Made by a program: the position numbers and the translations under genes | Source of the DNA: JAGQYH01 sp041393015 | GTDB lineage: Bacteria; Bacteroidota; Bacteroidia; Chitinophagales; JADIYW01 | Assembly (NCBI GenBank): GCA_041393015.1 | Contig: JAWKKV010000014.1 | Span: 1-59,870, forward strand | Length of the DNA stretch: 59,870 nucleotides | Direction: 5' to 3' | The notes under the pieces: generated by a model | The model's input: only the letters and a program-made list of their open reading frames with translations | Told to the model about the DNA's origin: nothing | Database searches by the model: none | Part shown: positions 44,467 to 52,808 of the stretch, one piece after another | Position numbering within the stretch: the first letter of the stretch is position 1 | How the letters are laid out: each line of letters opens with the position of its first letter

Positions 44467-45924
44467 TTGAAAAGGGTTGATAAAATATTACTTTCTTTAT
44501 TTATAGGCCCACTCGTAATCACCTTTCTCGTAGCAGATTTTATTTTTTTAATGATGTTTCTTTTCAAGTATATCGATGATATGGTTGGTAAAGGAATTGA
44601 ATTGTCATTGATAGCCAAGTTAATCGGGCTTTATTCTTTAACCATTTTACCCATGGCTTTGCCTTTAGCTATTCTTTTAGCTTCTAACATGACTTTAGGT
44701 GGTTTGGCAGAAAGATCCGAATTAATTGCTTTCAAAACAGCTGGAATTTCTCTGAGCCGAATCATTCAAGGACTCTTTATTTTTATTCTTTTATTATCTG
44801 CGGGCGCTTTTGTATTTAGTAATAATGTATTGCCTTGGACCAACTTACAATTCTATTCTCTTTTACATGACATTAGGCGACATAAGCCGGCATTAGATAT
44901 TGAAGAAGGCGTTTTTTACAATGGCATCAATGGGTTTACTTTTAAAATTGGAAGTAAAGAAGATAATAAGCAGATTAATGACATCATCGTTTATGATCAT
45001 ACCTCCGGTAAAGGCAATGATAATCTTGTAATGGCCGACAAAGGGGAGTTGGTAATGACCAACGATGGAAAATACCTGATTATGACACTTTACGAGGGCA
45101 AACAATATAAAGATGTAAAGCAACGAACGGAGAAGGATAACAAAAAAATGTATGAACGGGTAGAGATGGAATTCAAAGAGTTTCGTAAAGTTTTTGATTT
45201 ATCGGAGTTTGAAATGGATCAGACAGATGCGCGCCTTTGGAAAGACAATTATCATATGTTGAATATTCAACAGCTAACGGTTAAAAATGACAGCTTGTAT
45301 TCTGATATTAGTAAGGTAAAAAAGAAAGTTCAGGATTATACTAAGTCATTTTTGTCAATTACTAATCCAGCGGAAACCGATAGCATTTTAAAACAAGCTA
45401 GAAGCTATGTTGATTTTAATCTGGACTCACTCTCCATTGATACGGTAATGGCTACGCCAATGGTGTTAGAAATTAAAAACAAAGCGATTGATAATGCCCG
45501 AAATGTAAAATCTTATGCGGAAAGCATGGCTAATCAAATTGTATACAAAGAAAAAGCTGTGGCCTACAATTCAATGATGATTCATAAAAAGTTCACCCTG
45601 TCTTTTGCATGTATTGTTTTATTTTTGATTGGAGCGCCAATGGGGGCTATAATTAGAAAAGGTGGCTTTGGAATGCCAATTTTAGTGTCGGTAGCATTTT
45701 TTATTACCTTTCATGTGTTAAGTATTACCGGAGAGAAATTAGTAAAACAAATGATTTGGTCGCCGGCATTTGGGATGTGGTTTCCACTAATGATTTTAAC
45801 GCCAATTGGTATTTTTCTAACGTATAAAGCCACTAGGGATTCCCGATTGTTTAACTTTGATTCTATGGTTAGATCTTTAAAAAGTATAAATTTTATTGGC
45901 AAACTAATTAAGAAACGTAATTAA
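44467..45924 (+). CDS. LptF/LptG (YjgP/YjgQ) family permease
   Basis: A 485-residue inner-membrane subunit of the LptB2FG exporter that pulls lipopolysaccharide from the membrane toward the cell surface. Six membrane helices are seen, three before (FIGPLVITFLVADFIFLMMF, LIGLYSLTILPMALPLAI, GLFIFILLLSAGAFVFS) and three after (FTLSFACIVLFLIGAPMGAIIRKGGFG and two more) a periplasmic beta-jellyroll domain of about 230 residues. No ATG is available at the N-terminus; TTG 44467 (LKRVDKILLSLF) is the likely start. The glycosyltransferase and ribBA follow on the same strand. Confidence 0.88.
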   Translation: MKRVDKILLSLFIGPLVITFLVADFIFLMMFLFKYIDDMVGKGIELSLIAKLIGLYSLTILPMALPLAILLASNMTLGGLAERSELIAFKTAGISLSRIIQGLFIFILLLSAGAFVFSNNVLPWTNLQFYSLLHDIRRHKPALDIEEGVFYNGINGFTFKIGSKEDNKQINDIIVYDHTSGKGNDNLVMADKGELVMTNDGKYLIMTLYEGKQYKDVKQRTEKDNKKMYERVEMEFKEFRKVFDLSEFEMDQTDARLWKDNYHMLNIQQLTVKNDSLYSDISKVKKKVQDYTKSFLSITNPAETDSILKQARSYVDFNLDSLSIDTVMATPMVLEIKNKAIDNARNVKSYAESMANQIVYKEKAVAYNSMMIHKKFTLSFACIVLFLIGAPMGAIIRKGGFGMPILVSVAFFITFHVLSITGEKLVKQMIWSPAFGMWFPLMILTPIGIFLTYKATRDSRLFNFDSMVRSLKSINFIGKLIKKRN

Positions 45925-45952
45925 TTTGACTCACTCAATCAAACAATAAAAA

Positions 45953-47128
45953 ATGATTTGGGCGATTGCCATCTTAATAGCACTAATCTTAACTACTTAC
46001 TTAGTATTCCCTTTGTTTACTATTCTTTTGGCTGAATTTAGAAAGGAAAGGGAAGTTGTTTCGAATGGAGCATCTTTCAAAATATATTTATTGATGGCTG
46101 CGCACAATGAAGAACAAGTGATTGGGGCAAAGTTGGATTCTATCTTGCAATCAAATTTTAATAAGGAAAAACTTGTTTGTTATATCGGATCTGATGCTTC
46201 TACGGATCAAACCAATGTCATCATAGAGAAATATTCCGATCGTCTTAATTTACATTTCATTTCGTTTGATCATAGACAAGGCAAGCCGGCTATCATTAAT
46301 CAGTTGGTAGAAAAAGTGAAAGCTGAAAATAATCTAACGGAAAACGATCTTTTCTTATTAACAGATGCTAATGTTACTTTTCACCCTGATTTTATTTCAG
46401 AAATGGTTACATCATTCAACGACTCAAAAGTCGGCTTAGTAGATGGGAACATTCAAAATCCAGCTACACAAAGTGGAATTGGTACCAGTGAAAGCCAATA
46501 TTTACAATTAGAAACCAAAATCAAACAAGCGGAAGGCAAACTTTGGGGTTGTTCCATGGGACCATTTGGTGGTGCTTTTATGATGCGAGCACAATTGTTT
46601 CAGCCTGTGCCGAATAACTTTTTAGTAGATGATTTTTTTATTTTTTATCATGTTGTAAAAGCCGGGAAGCAAGCTATATTTAATAAGAATGCCATTTGTT
46701 ATGAAGCGGTTAGCGGCGATCTCAAAGAAGAGTTTCGCAGAAAAGTTAGAATTTCTACCGGAAACTTTCAAAACACAGCTTATTTCTTTCCATATCTCTT
46801 GAAGCTTTGGAAAACGCATAATTTAGTTTTCATTTTACATAAATTATTGAGATGGTTAAGTCCTGTGTTTGCCTTAGCTATACTGGTAATTGCTGCAATT
46901 GGCAGTGTTCACAATTCTATATGGAGGAACTTTTATGTTATTATGATTAGTTTATTAGTAGGTATACCTGTGCTAAATTACCTTCTAAATCAGCTAAATT
47001 TGAAGTTGAAATGGTTACAAGGTTTATCTTATTTAATAATTATGAACATTGCACTATTTATTGGGTTAATTAAGTTCATTAAAGGAGTTAGAACAAATGT
47101 CTGGGAGCCAACAAAAAGGAAAATATAA
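45953..47128 (+). CDS. Membrane-bound family 2 glycosyltransferase
   Basis: A 391-residue GT2 enzyme: one N-terminal helix (IWAIAILIALILTTYLVFPLF), a GT-A domain with LLMAAHNEEQVIG, GSDASTDQTN, LLTDANVTFHPDF (metal-binding Asp), GPFGGAFMMRA and FRRKVRISTGNFQ (the processive-like R/QxxRW region in a variant form), and three C-terminal helices. The product may be an exopolysaccharide or lipid-linked glycan. It starts 28 nt after the LptF/G permease and overlaps ribBA by 32 nt, so translation is probably coupled. Confidence 0.85.
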   Translation: MIWAIAILIALILTTYLVFPLFTILLAEFRKEREVVSNGASFKIYLLMAAHNEEQVIGAKLDSILQSNFNKEKLVCYIGSDASTDQTNVIIEKYSDRLNLHFISFDHRQGKPAIINQLVEKVKAENNLTENDLFLLTDANVTFHPDFISEMVTSFNDSKVGLVDGNIQNPATQSGIGTSESQYLQLETKIKQAEGKLWGCSMGPFGGAFMMRAQLFQPVPNNFLVDDFFIFYHVVKAGKQAIFNKNAICYEAVSGDLKEEFRRKVRISTGNFQNTAYFFPYLLKLWKTHNLVFILHKLLRWLSPVFALAILVIAAIGSVHNSIWRNFYVIMISLLVGIPVLNYLLNQLNLKLKWLQGLSYLIIMNIALFIGLIKFIKGVRTNVWEPTKRKI

Positions 47129-48329
47129 ATTGGATACTGTTGAAGAGGCGATAGCCGATATTAAAGCAGGGAAAATTGTAATTGTAGTAGATGATGAAGA
47201 CAGAGAGAATGAAGGCGACTTTATTACTGCTGCCCATAATGTAACGCCGGAGATCATCAATTTTATGGCTACACATGGTAGAGGATTAATCTGCATGCCA
47301 ATCATTGAAGATAGATGTGATGAGCTAGGATTAGAGTTAATGGTGGGTAGAAATACCGCTTTGCATTCTACACCGTTTACAGTTTCTGTAGATTTAAATG
47401 GAAATGGCTGTTCAACAGGAATTTCTGCAAAGGATAGAGCCAAAACCGTTCAAGCTTTGATTGATCCAAAAATGAAAGCCGAAGATTTTGGTAAGCCTGG
47501 ACATATATTTCCTCTAAGAGCTAAGAAAGAAGGTGTTTTAAGAAGAACAGGTCATACAGAAGCTACCATTGATTTAGCACGTTTAGCAGGTTTTGAACCA
47601 GCAGGTGTCTTGGTAGAAATAATGAATGAAGACGGTACAATGGCAAGAATGCCTGACTTATATAAAATTGCCGATCGATTCGATTTAAAGATTATTGCCA
47701 TAAAAGATTTAGTGGCGTATAGATTACGAACTGAGAATCTAATTGAAAAGGAAGTAGCTGTTGATTTGCCAACCAAATACGGAGATTTTAAATTGGTAGC
47801 CTATACGGAAACACAAACCAAAGAGCAACATTTAGTGCTTAGAAAAGGCGAGTGGGCAGAAGATGAGCCTGTATTGGTAAGAGTTCATTCTTCATGTGTT
47901 ACTGGTGATATTTTAGGATCACTTCGTTGCGACTGTGGCGATCAATTACACAATGCCTTAAAAATGATTGAAAAAGAAGGCAAAGGAGTGTTAGTGTATA
48001 TGATGCAAGAGGGAAGAGGCATCGGTTTATTGAATAAACTGAAAGCCTACAAACTACAAGAAGAAGGCAGAGACACCGTAGAAGCGAACTTAGAGTTAGG
48101 GTTCAAAGCCGATCAACGGGATTATGGCATTGGTGCACAAATTTTAAGAAGTGAAGGTGTTTCTAAAATCAAATTGATTTCTAATAACCCTAAAAAGCGA
48201 GTAGGTTTAATTGGCTACGGATTAGAAATAGTTGAAAATGTTGGTATTGAAGTGATTCCTAACATCTTCAACGAAAAATACCTGGAAACCAAGCGCGATA
48301 AAATGGGCCACGATATTTTGAAAGGGTAA
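47097..48329 (+). CDS. ribBA: Bifunctional DHBP synthase / GTP cyclohydrolase II
   Basis: A 410-residue riboflavin-synthesis enzyme. The N-terminal half makes 3,4-dihydroxy-2-butanone 4-phosphate (DDEDRENEGDF acidic loop, GRGLICMP, HTEATIDLARLAG). The C-terminal half opens GTP (RVHSSCVTGDILGSLRCDCGDQL with the three zinc cysteines, QEGRGIGLLNKLKAYKLQEEG, SNNPKKRVGL). ATG 47097 overlaps the glycosyltransferase by 32 nt; the second domain's start is normal. No FMN riboswitch is visible upstream. The later enzyme ribF is at 56215. Confidence 0.97.
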   Translation: MSGSQQKGKYKLDTVEEAIADIKAGKIVIVVDDEDRENEGDFITAAHNVTPEIINFMATHGRGLICMPIIEDRCDELGLELMVGRNTALHSTPFTVSVDLNGNGCSTGISAKDRAKTVQALIDPKMKAEDFGKPGHIFPLRAKKEGVLRRTGHTEATIDLARLAGFEPAGVLVEIMNEDGTMARMPDLYKIADRFDLKIIAIKDLVAYRLRTENLIEKEVAVDLPTKYGDFKLVAYTETQTKEQHLVLRKGEWAEDEPVLVRVHSSCVTGDILGSLRCDCGDQLHNALKMIEKEGKGVLVYMMQEGRGIGLLNKLKAYKLQEEGRDTVEANLELGFKADQRDYGIGAQILRSEGVSKIKLISNNPKKRVGLIGYGLEIVENVGIEVIPNIFNEKYLETKRDKMGHDILKG

Positions 48330-48652
48330 GTCATTCAATAGCTTAGTTTTTTTAGCGTTGCTTCGCCCGGGCTTTCCGTTCAAAGTCCTCGTTTGTTTCG
48401 ATAAAAATCGCCCCAAACTGTGGGCTTTCCACTACAATCCCTAACGCAAATGATATTCACATCAGTCGTTCGATGAATGCGATCAACTCACCAATTACAT
48501 CGTCCAAACGAGACGCTTGAACGAGTGAGATCGAAAAGCGCTTTAATAATTAAAATTGTCCGGGAATGTTCGCGTAATCTGTTTTATCAGCGTTACTTTT
48601 TAAACTGACCTGAGCCCATGTTGGTGTTATCACCAACATGATTAATTACTAA
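48330..48652. other. Intergenic region with degenerate repeats
   Basis: A 323-nt gap between ribBA and the convergent PanE-like gene. No reading frame of note. The word GGGCTTTCC occurs twice (48369 and 48422), each followed within about five bases by AnTCC-type words, and CG-rich words (CGAGACGCTTG near 48513) recall the palindromic repeats at 53.8 kb. I read it as remnants of dispersed repeats. Confidence 0.5.
48617..48640. terminator. Perfect 10-bp hairpin between convergent genes
   Basis: CATGTTGGTG (48617-48626), loop TTAT, CACCAACATG (48631-48640). It lies 13 nt downstream of the PanE-like stop. There is no T-run, so it may be a transcript-end stabiliser or a repeat rather than a classical terminator. 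Confidence 0.5.
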
Positions 48653-49618
48653 TCAATTCAACTCATTAAACGCCTTCAAATTATCATGCGCTACACCAAC
48701 CGATTTCGCCGTTAACTCATAATTTTTCATGTACAACTTCGTTTGGTCATTCACTTTCTTAAAATGATATTCCAAATACGTTTCAATATCCATTGGCATC
48801 ACCATCGGTGCCAACGTTAACAAAGTTTTAATGACAAATGGTGACATAACTAATCCAATACCAAAAGGTCGTTTTACTTGATGCTTGGCTTCTAAAGTGC
48901 TAAATACTTCATCGTAAACTTTAGGCAATTGTTGAAGTATAGCAGTATTCTTTTTAAGTTCTTGGAACTTCCAATCATTGGCTTCCAAGGCAGTTAAAAA
49001 CGAGGTTAAGAATGCTGTAGGGAAAAGTGCTTTATGTTGAATGTTTTTGTCTGATCCAGCTCTTAATTTTCCATCCTTGAAAGCTTTTATCACCTCATCT
49101 CTTCTCTTGGGTTCCCCTGAAAAAGGCGTAGGCGCCAGTGGAGGAAACCAATAAGCCGTGCCCGGCGGATCAACACTTTCTGTGGCTAAAGGGGTTGCAT
49201 AACTAATTAAAGTAATCATGCCTTCCACAATTTGTTCCACAGGAAAGTATTGTATTAGAAATTGGTAGTCTTGTGGGCTGGGTTGAAGCATTACAATAGT
49301 TGGCTCACCCAACAAATGGCTTTTAAATTTTGCAAAATCAAAGGATTGTAAGGCCGTAGAAGAAATACACAAATAGATTTGATCCCATTTAGTTTTTCCA
49401 ACTTCCTCAAAAGAACTAATCAATGCATAATCTTTAAAATGGATAGGCTTTTTAAGCGACTTGTCCTTATTCATATGGTACAGCACACTGCCTTTCGACA
49501 TTTCTCCTACATATTTATCCCGTACATAAAAAGTAACTTGATGACCGCCCATGGCTAAATGTCTGCCATAAACCAATCCAACTGCGCCCGCACCAATAAT
49601 GAGGATATTTTGCTTCAT
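48653..49618 (-). CDS. Ketopantoate reductase (PanE/ApbA) family protein
   Basis: A 321-residue NAD(P)-binding protein with NILIIGAGAVGLVYGRHLAMGG at the start (Rossmann motif) and the two-domain plan of the PanE/ApbA family. True PanE enzymes carry a conserved Lys/Asn/Ser set for ketopantoate; I cannot confirm these here (KALFPTAFLTSFLTALEAND is the central helix region). Proteins of this subgroup are often unrelated to pantothenate synthesis. It lies next to the TetR/methyltransferase/Rieske region but is separated by 405 nt with repeat remnants. Substrate unknown. Confidence 0.75.
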   Translation of the reverse strand: MKQNILIIGAGAVGLVYGRHLAMGGHQVTFYVRDKYVGEMSKGSVLYHMNKDKSLKKPIHFKDYALISSFEEVGKTKWDQIYLCISSTALQSFDFAKFKSHLLGEPTIVMLQPSPQDYQFLIQYFPVEQIVEGMITLISYATPLATESVDPPGTAYWFPPLAPTPFSGEPKRRDEVIKAFKDGKLRAGSDKNIQHKALFPTAFLTSFLTALEANDWKFQELKKNTAILQQLPKVYDEVFSTLEAKHQVKRPFGIGLVMSPFVIKTLLTLAPMVMPMDIETYLEYHFKKVNDQTKLYMKNYELTAKSVGVAHDNLKAFNELN

Positions 49619-49749
49619 ATAATAAAGTTAAGCTAAATGCTTTAATGGCGGAATAACAATTGTTAATTTGGAGGGTAGCAATCAATAGCTTAATCTAAAT
49701 TAACAATCTCCCTGTCGTCCACATCTCACAAATAACAGTTTATCATAAT

Positions 49750-49803
49750 TTACTTCACCAAAATAGAATCTGCAATCTCAAAGATCAACTGACCTCCCTT
49801 CAT
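49750..49803 (-). pseudogene. Fragment of a duplicated TetR regulator C-terminus
   Basis: The minus strand reads MKGGQLIFEIADSILVK and stop. The intact TetR gene next door ends DELIYEIADSCWESILVK and stop, and the bases after the stop match too. The fragment lacks three codons (CWE) but otherwise aligns, so it is the tail of a second, decayed copy. Confidence 0.7.
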
Positions 49804-49905
49804 CGTTTCTATCTAGGAAGAAGTGTTTGGAAGAAAAATTGATATTTTGTTTAACAGCTGCTGCATAATTGTAGCAAAATATTGCAACAAGCAGAAGAGC
49901 GTTGG

Positions 49906-49996
49906 CAAGAAAGAATGCGGCAGGTTGCGTTGGGTTTTACGAGGGGCGTTCATTCTTTCTTGATTTTTTTGTTTCGTTTTTTATCAAGAAAAAATG
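49906..49996. repeat. Three-arm inverted repeat downstream of tetR
   Basis: Arm A CAAGAAAGAATG (49906-49917), arm B CATTCTTTCTTGAT (49951-49964), arm C ATCAAGAAAAAATG (49983-49996). B pairs perfectly with A over 12 bp or with C over 14 bp with one mismatch, so two hairpins exclude each other. It lies between the stop of tetR and the tetR remnant and is probably a dispersed repeat; a terminator role for tetR is possible. Confidence 0.6.
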
Positions 49997-50023
49997 AAAA
50001 ATAATATTGAATATGTATAATGT

Positions 50024-50587
50024 TTACTTCACCAAAATAGATTCCCAACACGAATCGGCAATTTCGTAGATCAATTCATCAGTTAAGTCAATTTTACCCA
50101 TCAACGTGAGGTTGACGATAGCAACGAGTGGTCCGTAGGTCATGGCAAAAATGGCGAGTGGCGGCAATTGTTTAAACTTAAACCCATGGTCTAACTCATC
50201 CATCATTTTCTTAATCGGTTCAATTAATTTGGTGGATTCATCCATGCGTTGATCAATATTCAAACTCACATCAGAGTAGCGCTCCAAATACCTAAATTCT
50301 TGTGGATTGGCGATATAATAATGAACCAATGCATAAACGATATTTCTAAAATTAGTTTGTATATCAAGGTTAAATTGAAAATGGTTCACAATAAACGCCA
50401 TGAACTTATTCGTCAACTCGTCGAATAGCGTGCTATACAATACTTCCTTACTCTTAAAATACTTGTAAATAGTGCCTTTACCAACATTGGCAACCTTGGC
50501 AATCATATCGGTTGATGTGCCGGCAAATCCAAATTCATTGGTCACCTTCAAAGTAGCATTGATGATATCCGTTCTTTTATCTGACAT
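50024..50587 (-). CDS. TetR-family transcriptional regulator
   Basis: A 187-residue repressor. The N-terminal helix-turn-helix is typical: RTDIINATLKVTNEFGFAGTSTDMIAKVANVGKGTIYKYFKSKEVLYSTLF. The C-terminal helical part (ligand-binding and dimer) is variable as usual. It is divergent from the sterol-methyltransferase-like gene; a 24-bp perfect palindrome lies between them. I infer that it represses that operon, with a sterol or other lipid as likely inducer. Its own -7 element is TAAATTTG (complement of 50610-50617). A decayed duplicate of its C-terminus lies at 49750-49803. Confidence 0.9.
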   Translation of the reverse strand: MSDKRTDIINATLKVTNEFGFAGTSTDMIAKVANVGKGTIYKYFKSKEVLYSTLFDELTNKFMAFIVNHFQFNLDIQTNFRNIVYALVHYYIANPQEFRYLERYSDVSLNIDQRMDESTKLIEPIKKMMDELDHGFKFKQLPPLAIFAMTYGPLVAIVNLTLMGKIDLTDELIYEIADSCWESILVK

Positions 50588-50609
50588 GGTGACTTAACTG
50601 TGTGTGCCC

Positions 50610-50617
50610 CAAATTTA
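50610..50617 (-). promoter_or_regulatory. -7 element of tetR
   Basis: TAAATTTG on the minus strand matches TAnnTTTG exactly and would start transcription about 16 nt before the tetR ATG. No clear TTG lies at the expected distance upstream. Confidence 0.5.
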
Positions 50618-50678
50618 TAATATTCTTGAACAGATTACGAACCTTCATTTTAACAAAAGTCAATAAATACACAATTAA

Positions 50679-50702
50679 AAAAGACTGACTAGTCAGTCTT
50701 TT
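50679..50702. promoter_or_regulatory. 24-bp perfect palindrome, candidate TetR operator
   Basis: Arms AAAAGACTGACT and AGTCAGTCTTTT form a perfect palindrome centred at 50690/50691. It overlaps the expected -33 region of the methyltransferase promoter, whose TAATTTTG -7 element is at 50716-50723. The TGACTAGTCA core is typical of TetR-family operators. Position and symmetry point to repression by the divergent TetR protein. Confidence 0.8.
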
Positions 50703-50715
50703 GAAAATAATTCAC

Positions 50716-50723
50716 TAATTTTG
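50716..50723 (+). promoter_or_regulatory. -7 element of the methyltransferase/Rieske operon
   Basis: TAATTTTG matches TAnnTTTG exactly; transcription would begin near 50730, about ten bases before the ATG at 50740. The -33 region falls inside the palindrome at 50679-50702. Confidence 0.65.
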
Positions 50724-50739
50724 ACAAAAACGATACATC

Positions 50740-51720
50740 ATGAACTTGAAAGTAAAAGAAAAAGACATTAAGAATTACGATGAAATTTTTGATGTGAAAG
50801 ACTACGATAAAAGAGCAGAAGGAGCACAGTCGGCTACCGATAAATTTTACACCTTAATTACAAAGTTTTATGAAAAAGGTTGGGGAGAATCATTTCATTT
50901 TGCACCGCGTAAAAAAAGGGAGAGTTTTCATGATAGTATTTTACGACACGAGCATTATTTAGCCAATAAGTTGGCCATCAACAGCAACGATAAAGTGTTA
51001 GATGTGGGGTGTGGCGTAATGGGGCCGGCTAGAAATATTGCTAAACTGACCCGGGCCGATATCACGGGTATCACCATCAACGAATATCAAATTGAAAGAT
51101 GTAAGGAGTTAAACAAAGACACCGAAGTGAATCATTTATTGCATCCTATTCAAGGTGATTATATGCAAATGCCTTTCGAGGACAATACGTTTGATAAAAT
51201 GTATGCAATTGAAGCCTTGTGCCATGCGCCCAGCTTAGATGGTGTATACGAGCAAATCTACAAAAAATTAAAACCGGGCGGCAAAGCCTTCTTTTATCAA
51301 TGGGGGATGACGGATAAATACGACCCTAATAACCCTCGCCATGTCAAATCAAAAGAAATGATTGAATACGGCAATAGCATTACTCGATTAAAAACACTGG
51401 CTGAAATTGATGAAAAGCTAGCCAACTCTAAATTAATAGTAGAAGAAGCGGTTGATTTGGCGGCACATATTGCCAATGATGATATTACATGGTACAGCAC
51501 ATTAGAAAGTGGATGGTCGCTCTCTCAAATCAGGCATACAAAATTGAGTAGAACGGCAGTGGGTTTGATGCTAAGAACTTTTGAAGCTTTAGGTATTTTT
51601 CCAAAAGGCATTAGTAAAACTCAAAAGTTGTTATTGGTGGCAGCCGATGGTTTGGTAGAAGGCGGGAAACTGGGCATTTTTACACCGATGTATGGCATAT
51701 TGGTCAGCAAACCAAAATAG
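50740..51720 (+). CDS. ERG6-like sterol C-methyltransferase homologue
   Basis: A 326-residue SAM-dependent methyltransferase whose full length follows eukaryotic sterol 24-C-methyltransferase. The sterol-binding region reads FYEKGWGESFHFAP...ILRHEHYLA; SAM motif I is VLDVGCGVMGPARNIAK (ERG6 usually has Gly where Met stands); then NEYQIERCKEL, MPFEDNTFDKMYAIEALCHAP, YKKLKPGGKAFFY and MTDKYDPNNPRH; the C-terminal sterol-MT domain ends AADGLVEGGKLGIFTPMYGILVSKP. ERG6 adds a methyl to the sterol side chain at C-24. The only gene downstream is a Rieske oxygenase 8 nt away; the pair is headed by a TetR-type operator. No sterol-synthesis genes lie in the window, so the substrate could be a scavenged sterol or another cyclic triterpenoid. 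Confidence 0.85.
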   Translation: MNLKVKEKDIKNYDEIFDVKDYDKRAEGAQSATDKFYTLITKFYEKGWGESFHFAPRKKRESFHDSILRHEHYLANKLAINSNDKVLDVGCGVMGPARNIAKLTRADITGITINEYQIERCKELNKDTEVNHLLHPIQGDYMQMPFEDNTFDKMYAIEALCHAPSLDGVYEQIYKKLKPGGKAFFYQWGMTDKYDPNNPRHVKSKEMIEYGNSITRLKTLAEIDEKLANSKLIVEEAVDLAAHIANDDITWYSTLESGWSLSQIRHTKLSRTAVGLMLRTFEALGIFPKGISKTQKLLLVAADGLVEGGKLGIFTPMYGILVSKPK

Positions 51721-51728
51721 AAGTAAGA

Positions 51729-52808
51729 ATGGTTGTGATAAGTGCATTAACTTCTTTCTTTGGATATCAGGTTTATAAATTTAAATCTCGAAAACGGCGA
51801 TATGTTCCTCAGCCTAAGGCTTTATTAAAGAGGGCAGAACGATATCCTGAACCTTTCCCCAATGGATGGATTAATATATGTGCCTCCAAGGAAATTAAAA
51901 ACGGTCAGGTTAAAGAAGTAGAAGCGTTTGGGCAAAAACTGGCTGTCTTTAGAGGCGAAGATGGTAAAGTAGGCGTGTTTGATGTTTACTGTCCGCATTT
52001 GCAAGCCAATTTAGCCGATGGGAAAGTGGTGGGCAATCACTTGGTTTGTCCCTTTCACGCTTGGGAATTTAATCATACCGGAAAATGCCAAAGAATTCCT
52101 TATTCTGAAGGAGTGCCTTCGCATGCCAAAGCCAATGCTTGGACAGTAAGGGAATGTTGGGGATTAATTTTAGTGTGGTATCATAAAAATGATGAAACAC
52201 CGAATTGGCTGCCCGATAAATACTTGCCGGAGCTATCGGAATACAAATACCACGGTAAAAAGACCGATTTGTTGCATATTCATTTACAGGATTTTGCAGA
52301 GAACGGAGCGGATTATGCGCACTTTAAATATGTACATGACCTTTTAACCATACCTTTCTCTAATCGCTTTGTAGCTTTAAAACATTCCTTAGAAATTCAA
52401 TTTGGAGAAGGAGAAGAAAGTCATTTAGCCTGGTTTACCGACAAAGCACAATTGGTTTGGAAGAAAAGTCAAAAGGTGATCAAACAAGGTGGTGGCGAAG
52501 CTTTGGTCACTTATTTCGGACCGGGATTTTTGGTTTTTAGATTCACTTCTAGAATTGCCAAAGATGTAATTTTGCTCAAAAGTTTCACGCCATTGGGACC
52601 GCTTAGACTTCGAATGGATGACTACATTTACGCACCCAAAGGGACGAATAGGTTAGCCATCAAGTATATTCTAAGAGAAGCGGCAGCGCAGTTTAAAGAC
52701 GACATCATGATTTGGGAGAAAAAGGGCTACAGTGAAAAACCATTGTTGGTAAAAGGCGATGGTCCCATTATGCAAATGCGAAAGTGGTATCAGCAGTTTT
52801 ATAGTTGA
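51729..52808 (+). CDS. Rieske oxygenase, DAF-36/Neverland-like (cholesterol 7-desaturase type)
   Basis: A 359-residue protein with a short hydrophobic N-terminus (VVISALTSFFGYQVY), then a Rieske [2Fe-2S] domain with Cys88-Pro-His90 and Cys107-x2-His110 (YCPHLQANL, CPFHAWEF), and a catalytic domain with the iron-site motif ENGADYAHFKYVH. YPEPFPNGWINIC, IPYSEG and GLILVWYHKNDETPNW match the wording of the DAF-36/Neverland family, which introduces the 7,8 double bond into cholesterol in animals. Related bacterial Rieske enzymes oxidise sterol methyl groups or other lipids. It follows the ERG6-like gene after 8 nt and is surely co-transcribed. A reductase partner is not adjacent. Confidence 0.8.
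   Translation: MVVISALTSFFGYQVYKFKSRKRRYVPQPKALLKRAERYPEPFPNGWINICASKEIKNGQVKEVEAFGQKLAVFRGEDGKVGVFDVYCPHLQANLADGKVVGNHLVCPFHAWEFNHTGKCQRIPYSEGVPSHAKANAWTVRECWGLILVWYHKNDETPNWLPDKYLPELSEYKYHGKKTDLLHIHLQDFAENGADYAHFKYVHDLLTIPFSNRFVALKHSLEIQFGEGEESHLAWFTDKAQLVWKKSQKVIKQGGGEALVTYFGPGFLVFRFTSRIAKDVILLKSFTPLGPLRLRMDDYIYAPKGTNRLAIKYILREAAAQFKDDIMIWEKKGYSEKPLLVKGDGPIMQMRKWYQQFYS

Larger units (their letters stand above)
49619..50023. other. Intergenic region: tetR remnant and long inverted repeats
   Basis: A 405-nt gap holding a 3'-end duplicate of the neighbouring tetR gene (49750-49803) and a three-arm inverted-repeat structure (49906-49996), each described separately. I see no intact gene in it. 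Confidence 0.7.

Noticed and set aside
46900..47097. FMN riboswitch before ribBA
   Set aside because: The ribBA start lies inside the glycosyltransferase gene and no RFN-type paired elements were seen.
48360..48640. A tRNA or other stable RNA in the ribBA-panE gap
   Set aside because: No cloverleaf or CCA end; the structured part is a simple 10-bp hairpin and repeated GGGCTTTCC words.
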